In this document: in pieces, positions 1-9,014 of the stretch | How positions within the stretch are numbered: position 1 is the first letter of the stretch | Layout: each line of letters starts with the position of its first letter | Source: Armatimonadota bacterium | GTDB lineage: Bacteria; Armatimonadota; JAAZEB01 | Assembly (NCBI GenBank): GCA_012512265.1 | Contig: JAAZEM010000053.1 | Location: 1-57,049, forward strand | Length of the DNA: 57,049 bases | Direction of reading: 5' to 3' | Notes under the pieces: generated by a model | Databases searched by the model: none | What the model was told of the DNA's origin: nothing | Seen by the model: the letters and a program-made list of their open reading frames with translations, nothing else | Made by a program: the position numbers and the translations under genes

Positions 1-246
1 ACGAAAAGTGTCTGGTGGCAGCCCGAGGGATGGATGACTACGGGCACCGTGGTCGTGGTCGCCATTGTCGTCGCCTACGTGGTCTTCATGGTAGTGGTGA
101 AGATCCTGCCGCGCGTGAGGAACATCGGGAAGATCTACCGTAGCGCCGCGGTCACGCGCCCCTGGAATGGTGGGGAATGGACAGGCCTACCCCCAGGGGA
201 GATTCCACCCGGTTCGCGTACTCGCGTGCTGACCACCGACGGGTGA
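1..246 (+). CDS. C-terminal end of an integral membrane protein, possibly a solute:sodium symporter (5' truncated)
   Basis: The reading frame is open from the first base of the window and stops at 244-246, so this is the tail of a longer gene. The visible 81 residues begin with the polar, Trp-rich stretch KSVWWQPEGW. A single strongly hydrophobic helix follows (TVVVVAIVVAYVVFMVVV), then a basic and Pro/Gly-rich cytoplasmic tail. A last transmembrane helix with a short basic tail is typical of transporters; sodium:solute symporters often sit beside secreted polysaccharide-degrading proteins such as the next gene, 43 bases downstream on the same strand. The family assignment is inference; that it is a membrane protein C-terminus is well supported. 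An internal ATG at 34 exists but has no clear ribosome binding site. Confidence 0.55.
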   Translation, partial: TKSVWWQPEGWMTTGTVVVVAIVVAYVVFMVVVKILPRVRNIGKIYRSAAVTRPWNGGEWTGLPPGEIPPGSRTRVLTTDG

Positions 247-289
247 TCCAGGAAAGCTCCTTTCCCTCATGTCCTGAAGGGACGGAACG

Positions 290-2446
290 ATGCTGCAGAT
301 CTCCGCTCTCATCGCCGTACTGTTGTTTGGCGCTACCGTGGACGCCGCGGCTTCGCCGTGGCAGGAATGGCCCCCACGCGAGTACCTTCTCAAGAGCCTC
401 GTGGAAGAGGTGCCGAAGATCCTGGATACCTACCACCCGGAGACCGGGCGCTTCGGGACCGAGCCATGGATCTGCACGGACCAGAACGTGATCTTTCCCC
501 TGGCAGCGGCCTGGGCGATCAAGGATCCCGCCAACCCCTGGTACCATGACGAGAAGCTCCTCCAGGCGATTGCCAAGGGCGGCGAGGTGTTGGTCGATGA
601 GATGGATCCTGCCGGGATGTGGACCTTCCGCAAGAAGGATAACTCCACGTGGGGGCAGATCCACATGCCCTGGACCTACAGCCGGTGGATCCGCGCCTAT
701 GCCCTGGTGCGTGACGCATTGCCCCAGCCCACGCGCGAGAAGTGGGAACGGGGCTTGCTGCTTGGCTTCAAGGGGATCCGGAAGTACGCCGGTGGCGGCA
801 TCCACAACATCCCCACCCACCATGCCATGGCGCTCATGATCGCGGGCGTCTGCTTCAACAACGAGGAGTGGCAGCAGGCAGCCCGCCAATTCATGGCCCG
901 GGTGGTCCAGAAACAGGATCCGGTGGGCTTCTGGTCGGAGCATTTCGGGCCGGTCATCGGCTACAACGCGGTGTACGTCGAAGCCCTCGGGATCTATTAT
1001 CACTTCTCGAAGGATCCGGTGGTCCTGGACGCCTTGCGGCGCGCGGCGCGTTTTCACGCGAGCGTCCTCTGGCCGGATGGTTCCTCCGTGGCGTGCATCG
1101 ACGAGCGCCAGATCTACCACCGGGGCATCAATACGGGCAACGTCGGCCTGAGCTGGACGCCTGAGGGCCGCGGGTTTCTTCTGAAACAGCTGGCGCTCTA
1201 TGCCGAAGGCGGCAAGCGCCTGGCGTCTGCCGACTACGCGGCGACGATGCTCCTCTATGGGGGCAGCGGCACGGGGATCCCCCCGACCGCGGAACGCGAC
1301 GAGGGGAGCACGATTCTGGGAGATGGCGACGCGCTCATCCGGCGGGCCAAGCCCTGGCAATGGGCGCTCTCGGGATATGCATGCAAGCCGATAAACAACC
1401 GCTGGATCCAGGACCGGCACAACCTGGTCGATCTCTACCACGATGCCCTGGGTCTGGTGGCCGGCGGCGGCAACACCAAGCTCCAGCCCTACTGGTCCAC
1501 CTTCACGGTGGGCGACCCGTCGCTGCTGCGGCACACCCCGGGCGACGAATCGCCCCAATTCGTCCCCGAGATTGACCTACGCTGGACGCCCGATACGGCC
1601 ACGCTCCAGGATGGCAAGGACGCCTCGATCCTCTCGCTCGCGTATGGCGATGTGAAGTGCAGCGTCGCGGTTCACCCTCAGAAAGATGGCGCGCTCCACG
1701 TCACCTACCGTGCCCCGCGCGGCCAGCGCGTCGAGGGGCACCTGCCTCTCCTTCGTCGTTCTGCCAAGCTGCGCACGGCAAAGGGCGAAACGGTGCGTCT
1801 CGGCTCAGACGAGTGGGTGCTCGCGCGCGAGAAGGTGGGCGACCACTTCGTCTACGGCGGCCTGAAGGTGACTCTGCCCCCGGGGGCATCGCTGCGTTGG
1901 CCGGCGTACCAGCATGACCCCTACAAGAAGGATGGCAGCTCCTCCATTGGGAGCGCGAAGCTGGTGGTGGTGCTTCCCTTCACGGATGTGGAGGAGCAAA
2001 CCGTCGTCCTGTCGCACGAGTCACCGTCGCCATTCGATGGACTTGCCTTCGAAGCACGCGACCTCCGCTTCACGCACAGCGAGGGCACCTACACCAAGCG
2101 CCTGGATGACCTCGGTTCCCAGTTCATCGGCCGGACGAAGGTCGGCTCGACGCTCACCTTCACGCTCCCAGAGGTGAAGCCCGGGCGCTACGAGCTGCTC
2201 GGCGAGTTCGTCATGGCGCACAGCTATGGGATCGTCCGGGTGCTACTCGATGGCAAGCCGGTGGGGCAGCCTTTCGATGGCTATTGCGATGGAGTGGATG
2301 GCGACGGCGAGCGCGTCTCCTTCGGCCAGGTGGAGCTCGGGGCGGGCCCGCATGAGGTGAGCGTGGAGCTCATCGGGAAGAATGAGAAGGCGACGGCGAT
2401 GCTGTTCAGCGTGAAACGCTGGCTGCTGCGCCCCATCGGCCGGTAG
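290..2446 (+). CDS. Secreted alpha/alpha-toroid polysaccharide lyase-like protein
   Basis: A protein of 718 residues with an N-terminal signal peptide (hydrophobic residues 2-20, AAA before the likely cleavage site). Residues about 25-400 are helix-rich, with Trp/Tyr/His-rich loops such as HNIPTHHAMAL, FWSEHFGPVIGYN and ERQIYH. This pattern suits the (alpha/alpha) toroid of polysaccharide lyases and heparinase-type enzymes, where Asn/His/Tyr act on uronic acids. Residues about 400-560 look like a beta-sandwich. The last 120 residues look like a carbohydrate-binding beta-sandwich (KPGRYELLGEFVMAH). It probably cleaves or binds a polysaccharide outside the cytoplasm. Start: AAGGGA upstream of ATG at 290. 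It follows the membrane protein tail by 43 bases and may be cotranscribed with it. Exact family and substrate are unknown; a glycoside hydrolase with the same fold is the main alternative. Confidence 0.6.
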   Translation: MLQISALIAVLLFGATVDAAASPWQEWPPREYLLKSLVEEVPKILDTYHPETGRFGTEPWICTDQNVIFPLAAAWAIKDPANPWYHDEKLLQAIAKGGEVLVDEMDPAGMWTFRKKDNSTWGQIHMPWTYSRWIRAYALVRDALPQPTREKWERGLLLGFKGIRKYAGGGIHNIPTHHAMALMIAGVCFNNEEWQQAARQFMARVVQKQDPVGFWSEHFGPVIGYNAVYVEALGIYYHFSKDPVVLDALRRAARFHASVLWPDGSSVACIDERQIYHRGINTGNVGLSWTPEGRGFLLKQLALYAEGGKRLASADYAATMLLYGGSGTGIPPTAERDEGSTILGDGDALIRRAKPWQWALSGYACKPINNRWIQDRHNLVDLYHDALGLVAGGGNTKLQPYWSTFTVGDPSLLRHTPGDESPQFVPEIDLRWTPDTATLQDGKDASILSLAYGDVKCSVAVHPQKDGALHVTYRAPRGQRVEGHLPLLRRSAKLRTAKGETVRLGSDEWVLAREKVGDHFVYGGLKVTLPPGASLRWPAYQHDPYKKDGSSSIGSAKLVVVLPFTDVEEQTVVLSHESPSPFDGLAFEARDLRFTHSEGTYTKRLDDLGSQFIGRTKVGSTLTFTLPEVKPGRYELLGEFVMAHSYGIVRVLLDGKPVGQPFDGYCDGVDGDGERVSFGQVELGAGPHEVSVELIGKNEKATAMLFSVKRWLLRPIGR

Positions 2447-2461
2447 ATTCTATCCGAACAG

Positions 2462-2510
2462 CAAGGGGTGGTACCGGCGCCCCAGTAGCGGGCGCGGTGG
2501 CCACCCCTTG
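2462..2510. terminator. Hairpin between convergent genes
   Basis: The 10-base arms CAAGGGGTGG (2462-2471) and CCACCCCTTG (2501-2510) are perfectly complementary and enclose a GC-rich loop. The site lies between the stop of the lyase-like gene and the stop of the convergent ridA. There is no T-tract, so termination efficiency is uncertain. Confidence 0.5.
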
Positions 2511-2563
2511 TCATATCCCCTTGGAAGACGCGCCTTGTCCCGTCAGCGGGTGCGGGCTGAGCA

Positions 2564-2941
2564 TTACGGGATGACCGCGATGCACTCGATCTCGACTTCG
2601 AGGCCCGGGCGGGCGAGAGCGGCGCCCAGGGTGGTGCGCGCCGGCCGGTGATCGCCGAACACCTCGGCGTAGACCTGGTTCATCACGGCAAAATCGCGCT
2701 GCACATCCGTGAGGATCACCGTCGTCTTCACGACATGATTCAGCGACGAGCCGGCCTCCTCCAGAATGGCGCGAATATTCTCGAGCGCCTGGCGTGTCTG
2801 CGCGGCGACGCCGCCGGGCACGATCTCGCTCGTGCCGGGTAGATAACCCACCTGCCCGGAGACATAGAGCATGTTGCCAACGCGCACGGCGCCCGCCAGC
2901 GGAATGCTTGGGTGTGGCTTGATCGACTCCAACATCGGCAT
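2564..2941 (-). CDS. ridA: RidA/YjgF/Rid family enamine-imine deaminase
   Basis: A 125-residue protein of the usual RidA length. It hydrolyses reactive enamine/imine intermediates released by PLP enzymes, giving ketoacid and ammonia, in the cytosol as a trimer. Visible family signatures are LYVSGQVGYLPGT (26-38), QTRQALENIRAIL (48-60), and the C-terminal block with the substrate-binding Arg102 (HRPARTTLG), followed by LEVEIECIAV. The start at 2941 is set by AGGAGG six bases upstream; a longer frame reaching 3070 has no such site and an implausible Arg-rich N-terminus. It is divergent from the large heparinase-like gene, with 279 bases between their starts, in which no convincing promoter was found. 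Rid subgroups other than RidA remain possible. Confidence 0.88.
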   Translation of the reverse strand: MPMLESIKPHPSIPLAGAVRVGNMLYVSGQVGYLPGTSEIVPGGVAAQTRQALENIRAILEEAGSSLNHVVKTTVILTDVQRDFAVMNQVYAEVFGDHRPARTTLGAALARPGLEVEIECIAVIP

Positions 2942-3220
2942 GCAAGGCCTCCTTTTCGTAAAACCCCTTCGTGACCAGGCGCGTGCCCTCCTTCCGCTCC
3001 CTCTCACCGTTCGCTGCCACGGTGGAGGGATCGACTGCCCTGGGCGCGCGCATTCCTTCGCTCTGCCCACCCGCGCTCTGGCAGGAGATCAGGACGGCGC
3101 GGGGCAACCAATCAGAAAGCTTTGTGGCAGGCAGGGGGGAGGTGAACGAATGCCGAACCATTAGGCGATGAAGATCCTCGGGCATCGGCGTTTCGGGGTG
3201 TCTCATATGGAGAGAACGAC

Positions 3221-6200
3221 ATGATTCTTCTAGGTATCGTTTTTCTGGCATTCGGGCTGTCGGCGGTATCGGCGGCAGAGGCGCCCTTGCTTCCTCTCGA
3301 TACAGCGGAGGGCGTGCGCGCGACTATGACCCCTCGGGGAGTCACCTCGAAGATCGAGGTGGTCACGGGGGAGGGGAACACGACAGACGGCAAGGGGGCG
3401 CTTCACCTGGAAGGGACTTCGCCCACCGCCCAGGGGAATAAGTACTTCGGGGTCAGAATCCCGCTGAAGGAGCCGGTCGATCTCCGCGAGCGGCGGATTC
3501 TCATCGATGCCCGGACGAACTTCCCGGTGGAGACCCGGGCGTTCTACGTGCGCCTCTACAACCGGGGGGAGAAGCAGCCTGCTTGGAGTTTCGCTTCCTG
3601 GAGTGGCCAGCTCCGGAAAGAGTGGCGCACCTTCTCCATCCAGGTGGGCTTCAGTCCGGATGGCCTGGACTGGGAGGCCTCGGTTGTCGAGAATCGTGTC
3701 GCCAGTCACATCGATGCCATCGAGCTGATCATCGGCACGTCGGAGGACGAGAAGACCGTCGATCTCCTGTGCGATAACATCCGTGTCGCCGAGCGCATCC
3801 AGACGATCCAGGATCTGAAAGCGCCGAAGCCACTCGTGCGCGAGACGGTGCTGGTGCGTGATGGGAAGCCGGTGGCGACGATTATCCACCCTGAGAGCCA
3901 GGCCGGGCGCAAGGCGGCGCAGGCCATCTCGGACGCGGTGAAGGCGCAAACGGGAGTAGCGCTCCCCCTTCGGGCGGCGACGCTCGCCGACCGCGAGCGC
4001 GAAGCGGCAGAGACGCAGGTGCTCCTAGGGAACGTGGATACGAATCCGGCGCTGCTCCTGCCCTACGCGCGGTATCAGACGCCGGTCGATAGCGTCTGTC
4101 CCGGGCCGGGCGGCTACCTGGTCCACACCATCCATGACCCCTACGGCAAGGGGACGAACCTGGTGGTCGTGGGGGCGACAGACGATGCCGGTTTGGAGCG
4201 CGCCGCCGCGACATTCGCCGGCATTATCGCAAAACAGGCGAAGGGTCAGGCGCTTGTCCTGCCGCGCCTCTTCGAGCGTGGCTACAGTGATGAGTTCCTG
4301 AAGCGGTTTGCCTGGGCCAGCTCCAAGCCGGATCCTAAGCGATTGGAGCAGGGGCTCGCCGAGGGCCGCCGGGCCCTGGAGACGGGCCGGCACACCTCGG
4401 TCGCCGGCGTGCTTGCCAACGTCGCCAACCGGTATCGCTTCACCGGCCACAGCGTGGAGGCGAAGCTCTTCGTAGCGCTGTGGGACCTCTATGGCGAGAG
4501 CGCCGTGGCCGACCCGCGCAAGTTTGGCGGCCCGTGGGGCTTCGATAGCGACTTCCCCTCCGTCCTGGTCGTTTCCGGCTGGGATACCATTGAGGAAGAC
4601 CCCGCGCTCACGGATGAGGAGCGCCTGCGTGTCACCAAGATCATGGCGCGCTGGCTGACCGAGGCGGTTATCCCCAGCGTCGGCACGAGCGCCCATCATG
4701 TACCGCACAACCACCAGACGTTCCCCGGCCTGGGGGCGCTCATGGCGGGCCTCTACTTCTCTAACGGCTATAACGTTCTGGAAGGACCCCGATGGCTTGC
4801 CATCGCGGATAACCTTTTCCGCCCGCAGGCAGAGCGCTTCAAGCCGCACGAGGACTGCAACGGCTATCAGTGGCTCACCAACGGGCACCAGATGCGCTAT
4901 GCCCTGGCCCGGCCCTACTTCGCCCTCTTCACCAACGGCAGCGGGCAGAAGGTGATCGATTACTGTATCGGCACCATGGATAACCTCGGCTATCAGGTGC
5001 CCTATGGCGATACCGGCTCCTGGCAATGCTGGACCAGCGAGTTGGTGTGCCTCGATATGTTCGCCTACGCCACGGGGGATCCCGCGGCGACCTGGGTAGC
5101 GAACCACAAGCGCCAGCTCCGGAATCTGATGGAGACCCACGCTTTCTACCGGCCTGACAAGGGCGAACGACCCACGCGCTTTGATGGCGTCCGGGTCTGG
5201 CCTCTGGAGCCGATGTATTACCACTCCTTCAAGGCCGAGGAGCGCCCGCCCCTGGAGCGCTGCTTCGACAAGGTCTCCTTCCGCGAGGCGCTCGATCCCA
5301 AGGCAGCCTACTTGCTCCTCGATGGGCTGAGCAACGGCGGGCACAAGCACCTGGATGGCAACAGCATTCCGCGGCTCACCCAGCACGAGCGGATCTGGCT
5401 GGCCGATAACGACTACTTCAAGGCGCAGACGAAGTATCACAACACGGCTCTCGTCTTCAAAGAAGGACAGGGGACGCCCATCCCCGACTACATCGAGCTG
5501 GTAGGTGCCAGCGAGACGAAGCGCTATGGGTATAGCCGGTCGCGCGCCTCTGGCTACTCGGGCGTGGATTGGGACCGGGCGATCGTCTGGGTGAAAGAGC
5601 ACAAGGCATTCCTGGTGCTCGATCGGATGACGGCCCGGGAGGTGGGCGAGTATCAGCTGCGCGTCCTTTGGCATGGCGTGGGCGAGGTGGTCCCCGCCGC
5701 GGATGGCATGCTCCTGCGCCAGCAGGGCCCGTCGCTGCGGATTCAGATGGCGCCTGGGCCCCGGGTCTCGATCAAGGATGACCCCGAGCTCGGCACCAAC
5801 TGGCGTGGCTACCCGTACGCCGAGCCGGTCGTCCGCAGCATGACCGCGACCGCGACCGTGCGCCTCAAGGCGGGAGAGAGCTACCTCTTCGCCACGGCGC
5901 TCCACTCGAATCCGGCGGGCGATACGGTGCCCTGGAGGATGGTCCATCTCGCCGGCACCGATGCCGTGCGAGTTTCCACCGGCAAGGAGGTCTTTGTCGT
6001 TGGTATGGGCCCGGCGAAGGCGCTGCCGACGGCCGATCTCAGCACGGACGCGCACGTCTGGGCGATGGACCAGCATGGCGTCACGGTACTCGATGCCACG
6101 CGCGCCGCGCTTGGAAAGACGACACTGCACGCGTCCAAGGCGCGGGCATCCGCCGACCAACCGGCCAGGGTCGCTCCCCAGTTGGTGCGTATCCCATCGC

Positions 6201-7825
6201 GGCCGGCCGTGCCCAACCTGCAGGCCGGTGGTCAGGCCCCCGCGCATCCCGTCGTCTGGGCTGTGCGGCCGGCGCCCGAGCGGCTGATCCTCTCCGGCAA
6301 CATGAACCGACCCGGCGCCGTGAACCTGGGCGTGAAGCTGACGGTGGATCCGGAGCCCGCCAAGGCGAACGTCTTCAGTCCCACCGGCCCCAACCGGGCC
6401 GAGGCGCTGTTGGATGGCGATGCCCAGAACTCGACGGCGACCTCCGTGATGTGGGATCCGGATCAGAAGGTGACAGCCACGCTCGATCTCGGCGCACCCT
6501 GCCTGGTGGAGCGCGTGCACTGGGCACAGTGGTGGGCCACCACGTCTAGCAAGAAGACATCCTATCTCCCCGAACAGACGGTGGTCTTCCTGAGCAACGA
6601 TAACTTCCAGGCAGATGTCCGCCGCGTGGGCGTCGTCACCGATGCCGGGCCGCATCCCAACTTCGGGACGCCGATCAACTACGCGGTGGACGCAGGGAAA
6701 GCGCCTGCACGTTACGTCCGGATCGAGTTCACGCCGAAGGCGGGATCGGCTATCTACCTCTCCGAAATCGTTGTGGAGGGGCGTCCGACGGCGGAAGGCG
6801 TCGACGCCGTGCCCTATGAGTTCACGCGCATCGTCACGGCGAAGATGGGCAACGGCGCGCCGGATGGTCTCTTCGCGGCCACCGGGCAGGGAGGCCTGCT
6901 CGCGCTGAACGCGGATGGCTCGACGCGCTGGACGGTGTCGTACCCGTGCAAGCTGAACGATGTCGCTGCGGCGGATCTCGATGGGGATGGCCGCGACGAG
7001 GCGATCATCGCGCGCTCCGATCACCATGTCACGGCCGTCGATGATGCCGGGAAGGAGCTTTGGAGCAAGCAGCTTCCCTATTACCGCCGGAATCCAATCG
7101 TTGGTGTGGTCCTCACCGGTGATCTCGATGGCGATGGGAAGCCGGAAGTGATCGCCGGCGCGGACAACTGGCGCTACTACGCGTTCAAGGCGGATGGCAC
7201 CGAGTTGTGGAATTACGAGAGCGTCCACCGCTCGACCGCGGGTGCTGTCGCCGACCTGGATGGCGATGGCAAAGACGAGGTCCTCTGCGGCACTGAATAC
7301 TACTGGACATCGACGCTCCGCGGCGATGGGCTGCAGTGGTGGAGATACAACTTCGGGCCCTTCTGTTACGATATCGCGACCGGCTCCTTCGATGGCGATA
7401 AGACTCGGGGCGTGGTGTATGGTGGCGGAGACGGCCACATCCACTATGTCAGCTTCGATGGCAAGCTGCGGATGAAGTTCCAGACCGGCGAGGAAGTACG
7501 CGAAGTGGCGACGGGCGATCTTGATGGCGATGGTCGTGATGAGATCCTCGCCGGGTCGCTCAGCAACAACGTCTACTGCTTCGGCGCCGATGCCAAGCTG
7601 CGCTGGCGCCGCGACCTCGGCTCCGCCATTACCGCGCTGACCGTGGTGAAGGGGCTGGTGGTCGTGGGAACCGATGCTGGCCAGCTCTACACCCTCGACA
7701 AGGACGGCAAGCCCGTGGCTGTGTCCGAGCTGAAGTCGCGCGTGATCGAGGCTGTACCCTATGGCGACGGCATGGCGGTCGTGACCGCCGATGGACGCGT
7801 GCGGCAGCTGCGCGCCACTCGCTGA
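3221..7825 (+). CDS. Giant secreted heparinase II/III-like protein with discoidin and FG-GAP propeller domains
   Basis: A 1534-residue exported protein. Order: signal peptide 1-19; jelly-roll carbohydrate-binding-like domain about 20-190; a region about 205-355 resembling the alpha/beta N-terminal domain of GH67/GH20-type enzymes (VLLGNVDTNP, YLVHTIHDPYGKGTNLVVVG); an alpha-toroid about 360-700; then the heparinase II/III-like junction NGGHKHLDGNS at about 704-714, where His and Asp recall the lyase catalytic region; beta-sandwich to about 1010; F5/8 type C (discoidin)-like domain about 1055-1187; and a C-terminal beta-propeller about 1195-1534. The propeller carries four DxDGDG calcium-binding FG-GAP loops (DLDGDGRDE twice, DLDGDGKPE, DLDGDGKDE) and a fifth degenerate FDGDK loop. 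It probably binds and depolymerises a uronic-acid polysaccharide. Start: GGAG about 8 bases before ATG. The fusion of lyase core and propeller is unusual; substrate unknown. Confidence 0.7.
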   Translation: MILLGIVFLAFGLSAVSAAEAPLLPLDTAEGVRATMTPRGVTSKIEVVTGEGNTTDGKGALHLEGTSPTAQGNKYFGVRIPLKEPVDLRERRILIDARTNFPVETRAFYVRLYNRGEKQPAWSFASWSGQLRKEWRTFSIQVGFSPDGLDWEASVVENRVASHIDAIELIIGTSEDEKTVDLLCDNIRVAERIQTIQDLKAPKPLVRETVLVRDGKPVATIIHPESQAGRKAAQAISDAVKAQTGVALPLRAATLADREREAAETQVLLGNVDTNPALLLPYARYQTPVDSVCPGPGGYLVHTIHDPYGKGTNLVVVGATDDAGLERAAATFAGIIAKQAKGQALVLPRLFERGYSDEFLKRFAWASSKPDPKRLEQGLAEGRRALETGRHTSVAGVLANVANRYRFTGHSVEAKLFVALWDLYGESAVADPRKFGGPWGFDSDFPSVLVVSGWDTIEEDPALTDEERLRVTKIMARWLTEAVIPSVGTSAHHVPHNHQTFPGLGALMAGLYFSNGYNVLEGPRWLAIADNLFRPQAERFKPHEDCNGYQWLTNGHQMRYALARPYFALFTNGSGQKVIDYCIGTMDNLGYQVPYGDTGSWQCWTSELVCLDMFAYATGDPAATWVANHKRQLRNLMETHAFYRPDKGERPTRFDGVRVWPLEPMYYHSFKAEERPPLERCFDKVSFREALDPKAAYLLLDGLSNGGHKHLDGNSIPRLTQHERIWLADNDYFKAQTKYHNTALVFKEGQGTPIPDYIELVGASETKRYGYSRSRASGYSGVDWDRAIVWVKEHKAFLVLDRMTAREVGEYQLRVLWHGVGEVVPAADGMLLRQQGPSLRIQMAPGPRVSIKDDPELGTNWRGYPYAEPVVRSMTATATVRLKAGESYLFATALHSNPAGDTVPWRMVHLAGTDAVRVSTGKEVFVVGMGPAKALPTADLSTDAHVWAMDQHGVTVLDATRAALGKTTLHASKARASADQPARVAPQLVRIPSRPAVPNLQAGGQAPAHPVVWAVRPAPERLILSGNMNRPGAVNLGVKLTVDPEPAKANVFSPTGPNRAEALLDGDAQNSTATSVMWDPDQKVTATLDLGAPCLVERVHWAQWWATTSSKKTSYLPEQTVVFLSNDNFQADVRRVGVVTDAGPHPNFGTPINYAVDAGKAPARYVRIEFTPKAGSAIYLSEIVVEGRPTAEGVDAVPYEFTRIVTAKMGNGAPDGLFAATGQGGLLALNADGSTRWTVSYPCKLNDVAAADLDGDGRDEAIIARSDHHVTAVDDAGKELWSKQLPYYRRNPIVGVVLTGDLDGDGKPEVIAGADNWRYYAFKADGTELWNYESVHRSTAGAVADLDGDGKDEVLCGTEYYWTSTLRGDGLQWWRYNFGPFCYDIATGSFDGDKTRGVVYGGGDGHIHYVSFDGKLRMKFQTGEEVREVATGDLDGDGRDEILAGSLSNNVYCFGADAKLRWRRDLGSAITALTVVKGLVVVGTDAGQLYTLDKDGKPVAVSELKSRVIEAVPYGDGMAVVTADGRVRQLRATR

Positions 7826-7844
7826 TTGCCGCTGCCTTTCAATA

Positions 7845-7883
7845 GCCGCCGGGGGGCGGGAGAACGCCCCGGCCCCCGGCGGC
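7845..7883. terminator. Strong GC hairpin between the heparinase-like gene and the serine hydrolase
   Basis: GCCGCCGGGGG (7845-7855) pairs perfectly with CCCCCGGCGGC (7873-7883), and the inner bases can pair further. It starts 20 bases after the stop of the large upstream gene and ends 27 bases before the next start. It lacks a T-tract, so it could attenuate, terminate or protect the upstream mRNA 3' end. Confidence 0.5.
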
Positions 7884-7909
7884 ACACCCTGTATCTAAGG
7901 AGCCAGGAG

Positions 7910-8920
7910 ATGGATGCGAAGCTGTTCGAGGAGGCCGCGAGCCGCGCGAGAAGCTATGTCACCACCGGTCACCTGCCATGCGCCTTGCTGGCCGTAGCCA
8001 ACCGGAAACGCATCCTCTTCCAGCGGGCCTTTGGAGCCGGTGGGGAGGAAGAGCCGCTCCTGTGGGAGTGCGCCTTTCCACTGGCATCCATCACCAAATC
8101 GATTGTAGCCGTCGCCATCGCGCGCCTGGTGGAGAGGGGAACGCTGGATTACACCGACCCCGTTGCCCGCCATCTACCAGAGTTCGTGACGGCGCCCTGG
8201 CGCGAGCGGATCACCCTGGGCGATATCTTCACGCACTCCACTGGTCTCGCGTGCATCAGCTTTACCGACTTCGTCGAGCGCGGCGAGTCCGGCGAAGAGG
8301 GATACAACTCGCTCTTCGCGCCGGATCCCGTTTATGAGCCGGGCACCCGGTACCAGTACGCCACGCTCACCTACCAGCTCCTCAACGCCGTTATCCGGCG
8401 CCGGCTCGGGGTGTCGATGTCACGCTTCCTCCAGGAGAACCTCTATTCCGCGTGCGGCATGACCCACACCGCTTTCAACCCCGTTGAGCCGGCGCGCGCC
8501 ATGCCCGCGGTGGACCACCCGGCGGATACGCCCGAGCGCCTGCGCCGCTTTGGCGATTTGGAGCCTTCTGGGGCTGGCCTCTGGTCGACCGCACCGGACC
8601 TGATCCGGCTGGCGCAGGCCCTCCTGACCCCGGGCAAGCTCCTCACTCCCGAGGTGTACCGCCGGCACACGGAGCTGAGGCCCAGTCTGCCCGCCGTGGG
8701 GGGCGACGGGGTCAGCCGGCGCACCTGGGGCTGGAACCGGGAGATCCGCCCTGAGTTCACTCGCCAACCGGAGAGCGGCTTTTTCCACGGGGGTGCCACC
8801 GGCACGCTCCTCTGGATCGATCCGGACGCGGATCTCATCTTCGTCTTCCTCACCAACCGTTGGGGAAGCGGCAACGAGCACTGCTTCATCACCCTCGATG
8901 CCCTCTACGGGGCCGCGTAG
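7910..8920 (+). CDS. Serine hydrolase of the class C beta-lactamase / DD-peptidase family
   Basis: A 336-residue protein with the penicillin-binding/beta-lactamase fold. The nucleophile motif SITK (Ser60-Lys63) is intact, and the third motif appears as HGG in FFHGGATGT near residue 296, the usual KTG equivalent in esterase-like members. The YxN motif is altered to YAT within RYQYATLTY, suggesting an esterase, amidase or peptidase rather than a true beta-lactamase. No convincing signal peptide is seen, so it may be cytoplasmic. Start at 7910 is supported by AAGGAG upstream; the frame is open to 7826 but that extension is Arg/Pro-rich and crosses the hairpin at 7845-7883. It follows the giant lyase gene and precedes the Fe-S gene pair by 94 bases. 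Substrate cannot be inferred. Confidence 0.8.
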   Translation: MDAKLFEEAASRARSYVTTGHLPCALLAVANRKRILFQRAFGAGGEEEPLLWECAFPLASITKSIVAVAIARLVERGTLDYTDPVARHLPEFVTAPWRERITLGDIFTHSTGLACISFTDFVERGESGEEGYNSLFAPDPVYEPGTRYQYATLTYQLLNAVIRRRLGVSMSRFLQENLYSACGMTHTAFNPVEPARAMPAVDHPADTPERLRRFGDLEPSGAGLWSTAPDLIRLAQALLTPGKLLTPEVYRRHTELRPSLPAVGGDGVSRRTWGWNREIRPEFTRQPESGFFHGGATGTLLWIDPDADLIFVFLTNRWGSGNEHCFITLDALYGAA

Positions 8921-9014
8921 CCGGGGGAGGGAGCGGGCCACGGTGTGACGAGCTGGCATGCCTTGATGTCGGCTGGTGGCCGCGCGCCCGGGTGGGGCGG
9001 GGTTGGAGAGAGTC

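Noticed and set aside
152..1558. A 468-codon minus-strand frame opposite the first lyase-like gene
   Set aside because: It is an antisense shadow of the GC-rich coding frame, with no domain or ribosome site.
4025..7885. A 1286-codon open frame on the minus strand opposite the heparinase-like gene
   Set aside because: It lies antisense to a gene with recognisable domains, and its composition (Arg, His, Ala, Leu) is what GC-biased codons give on the opposite strand. No start signal or domain is seen.
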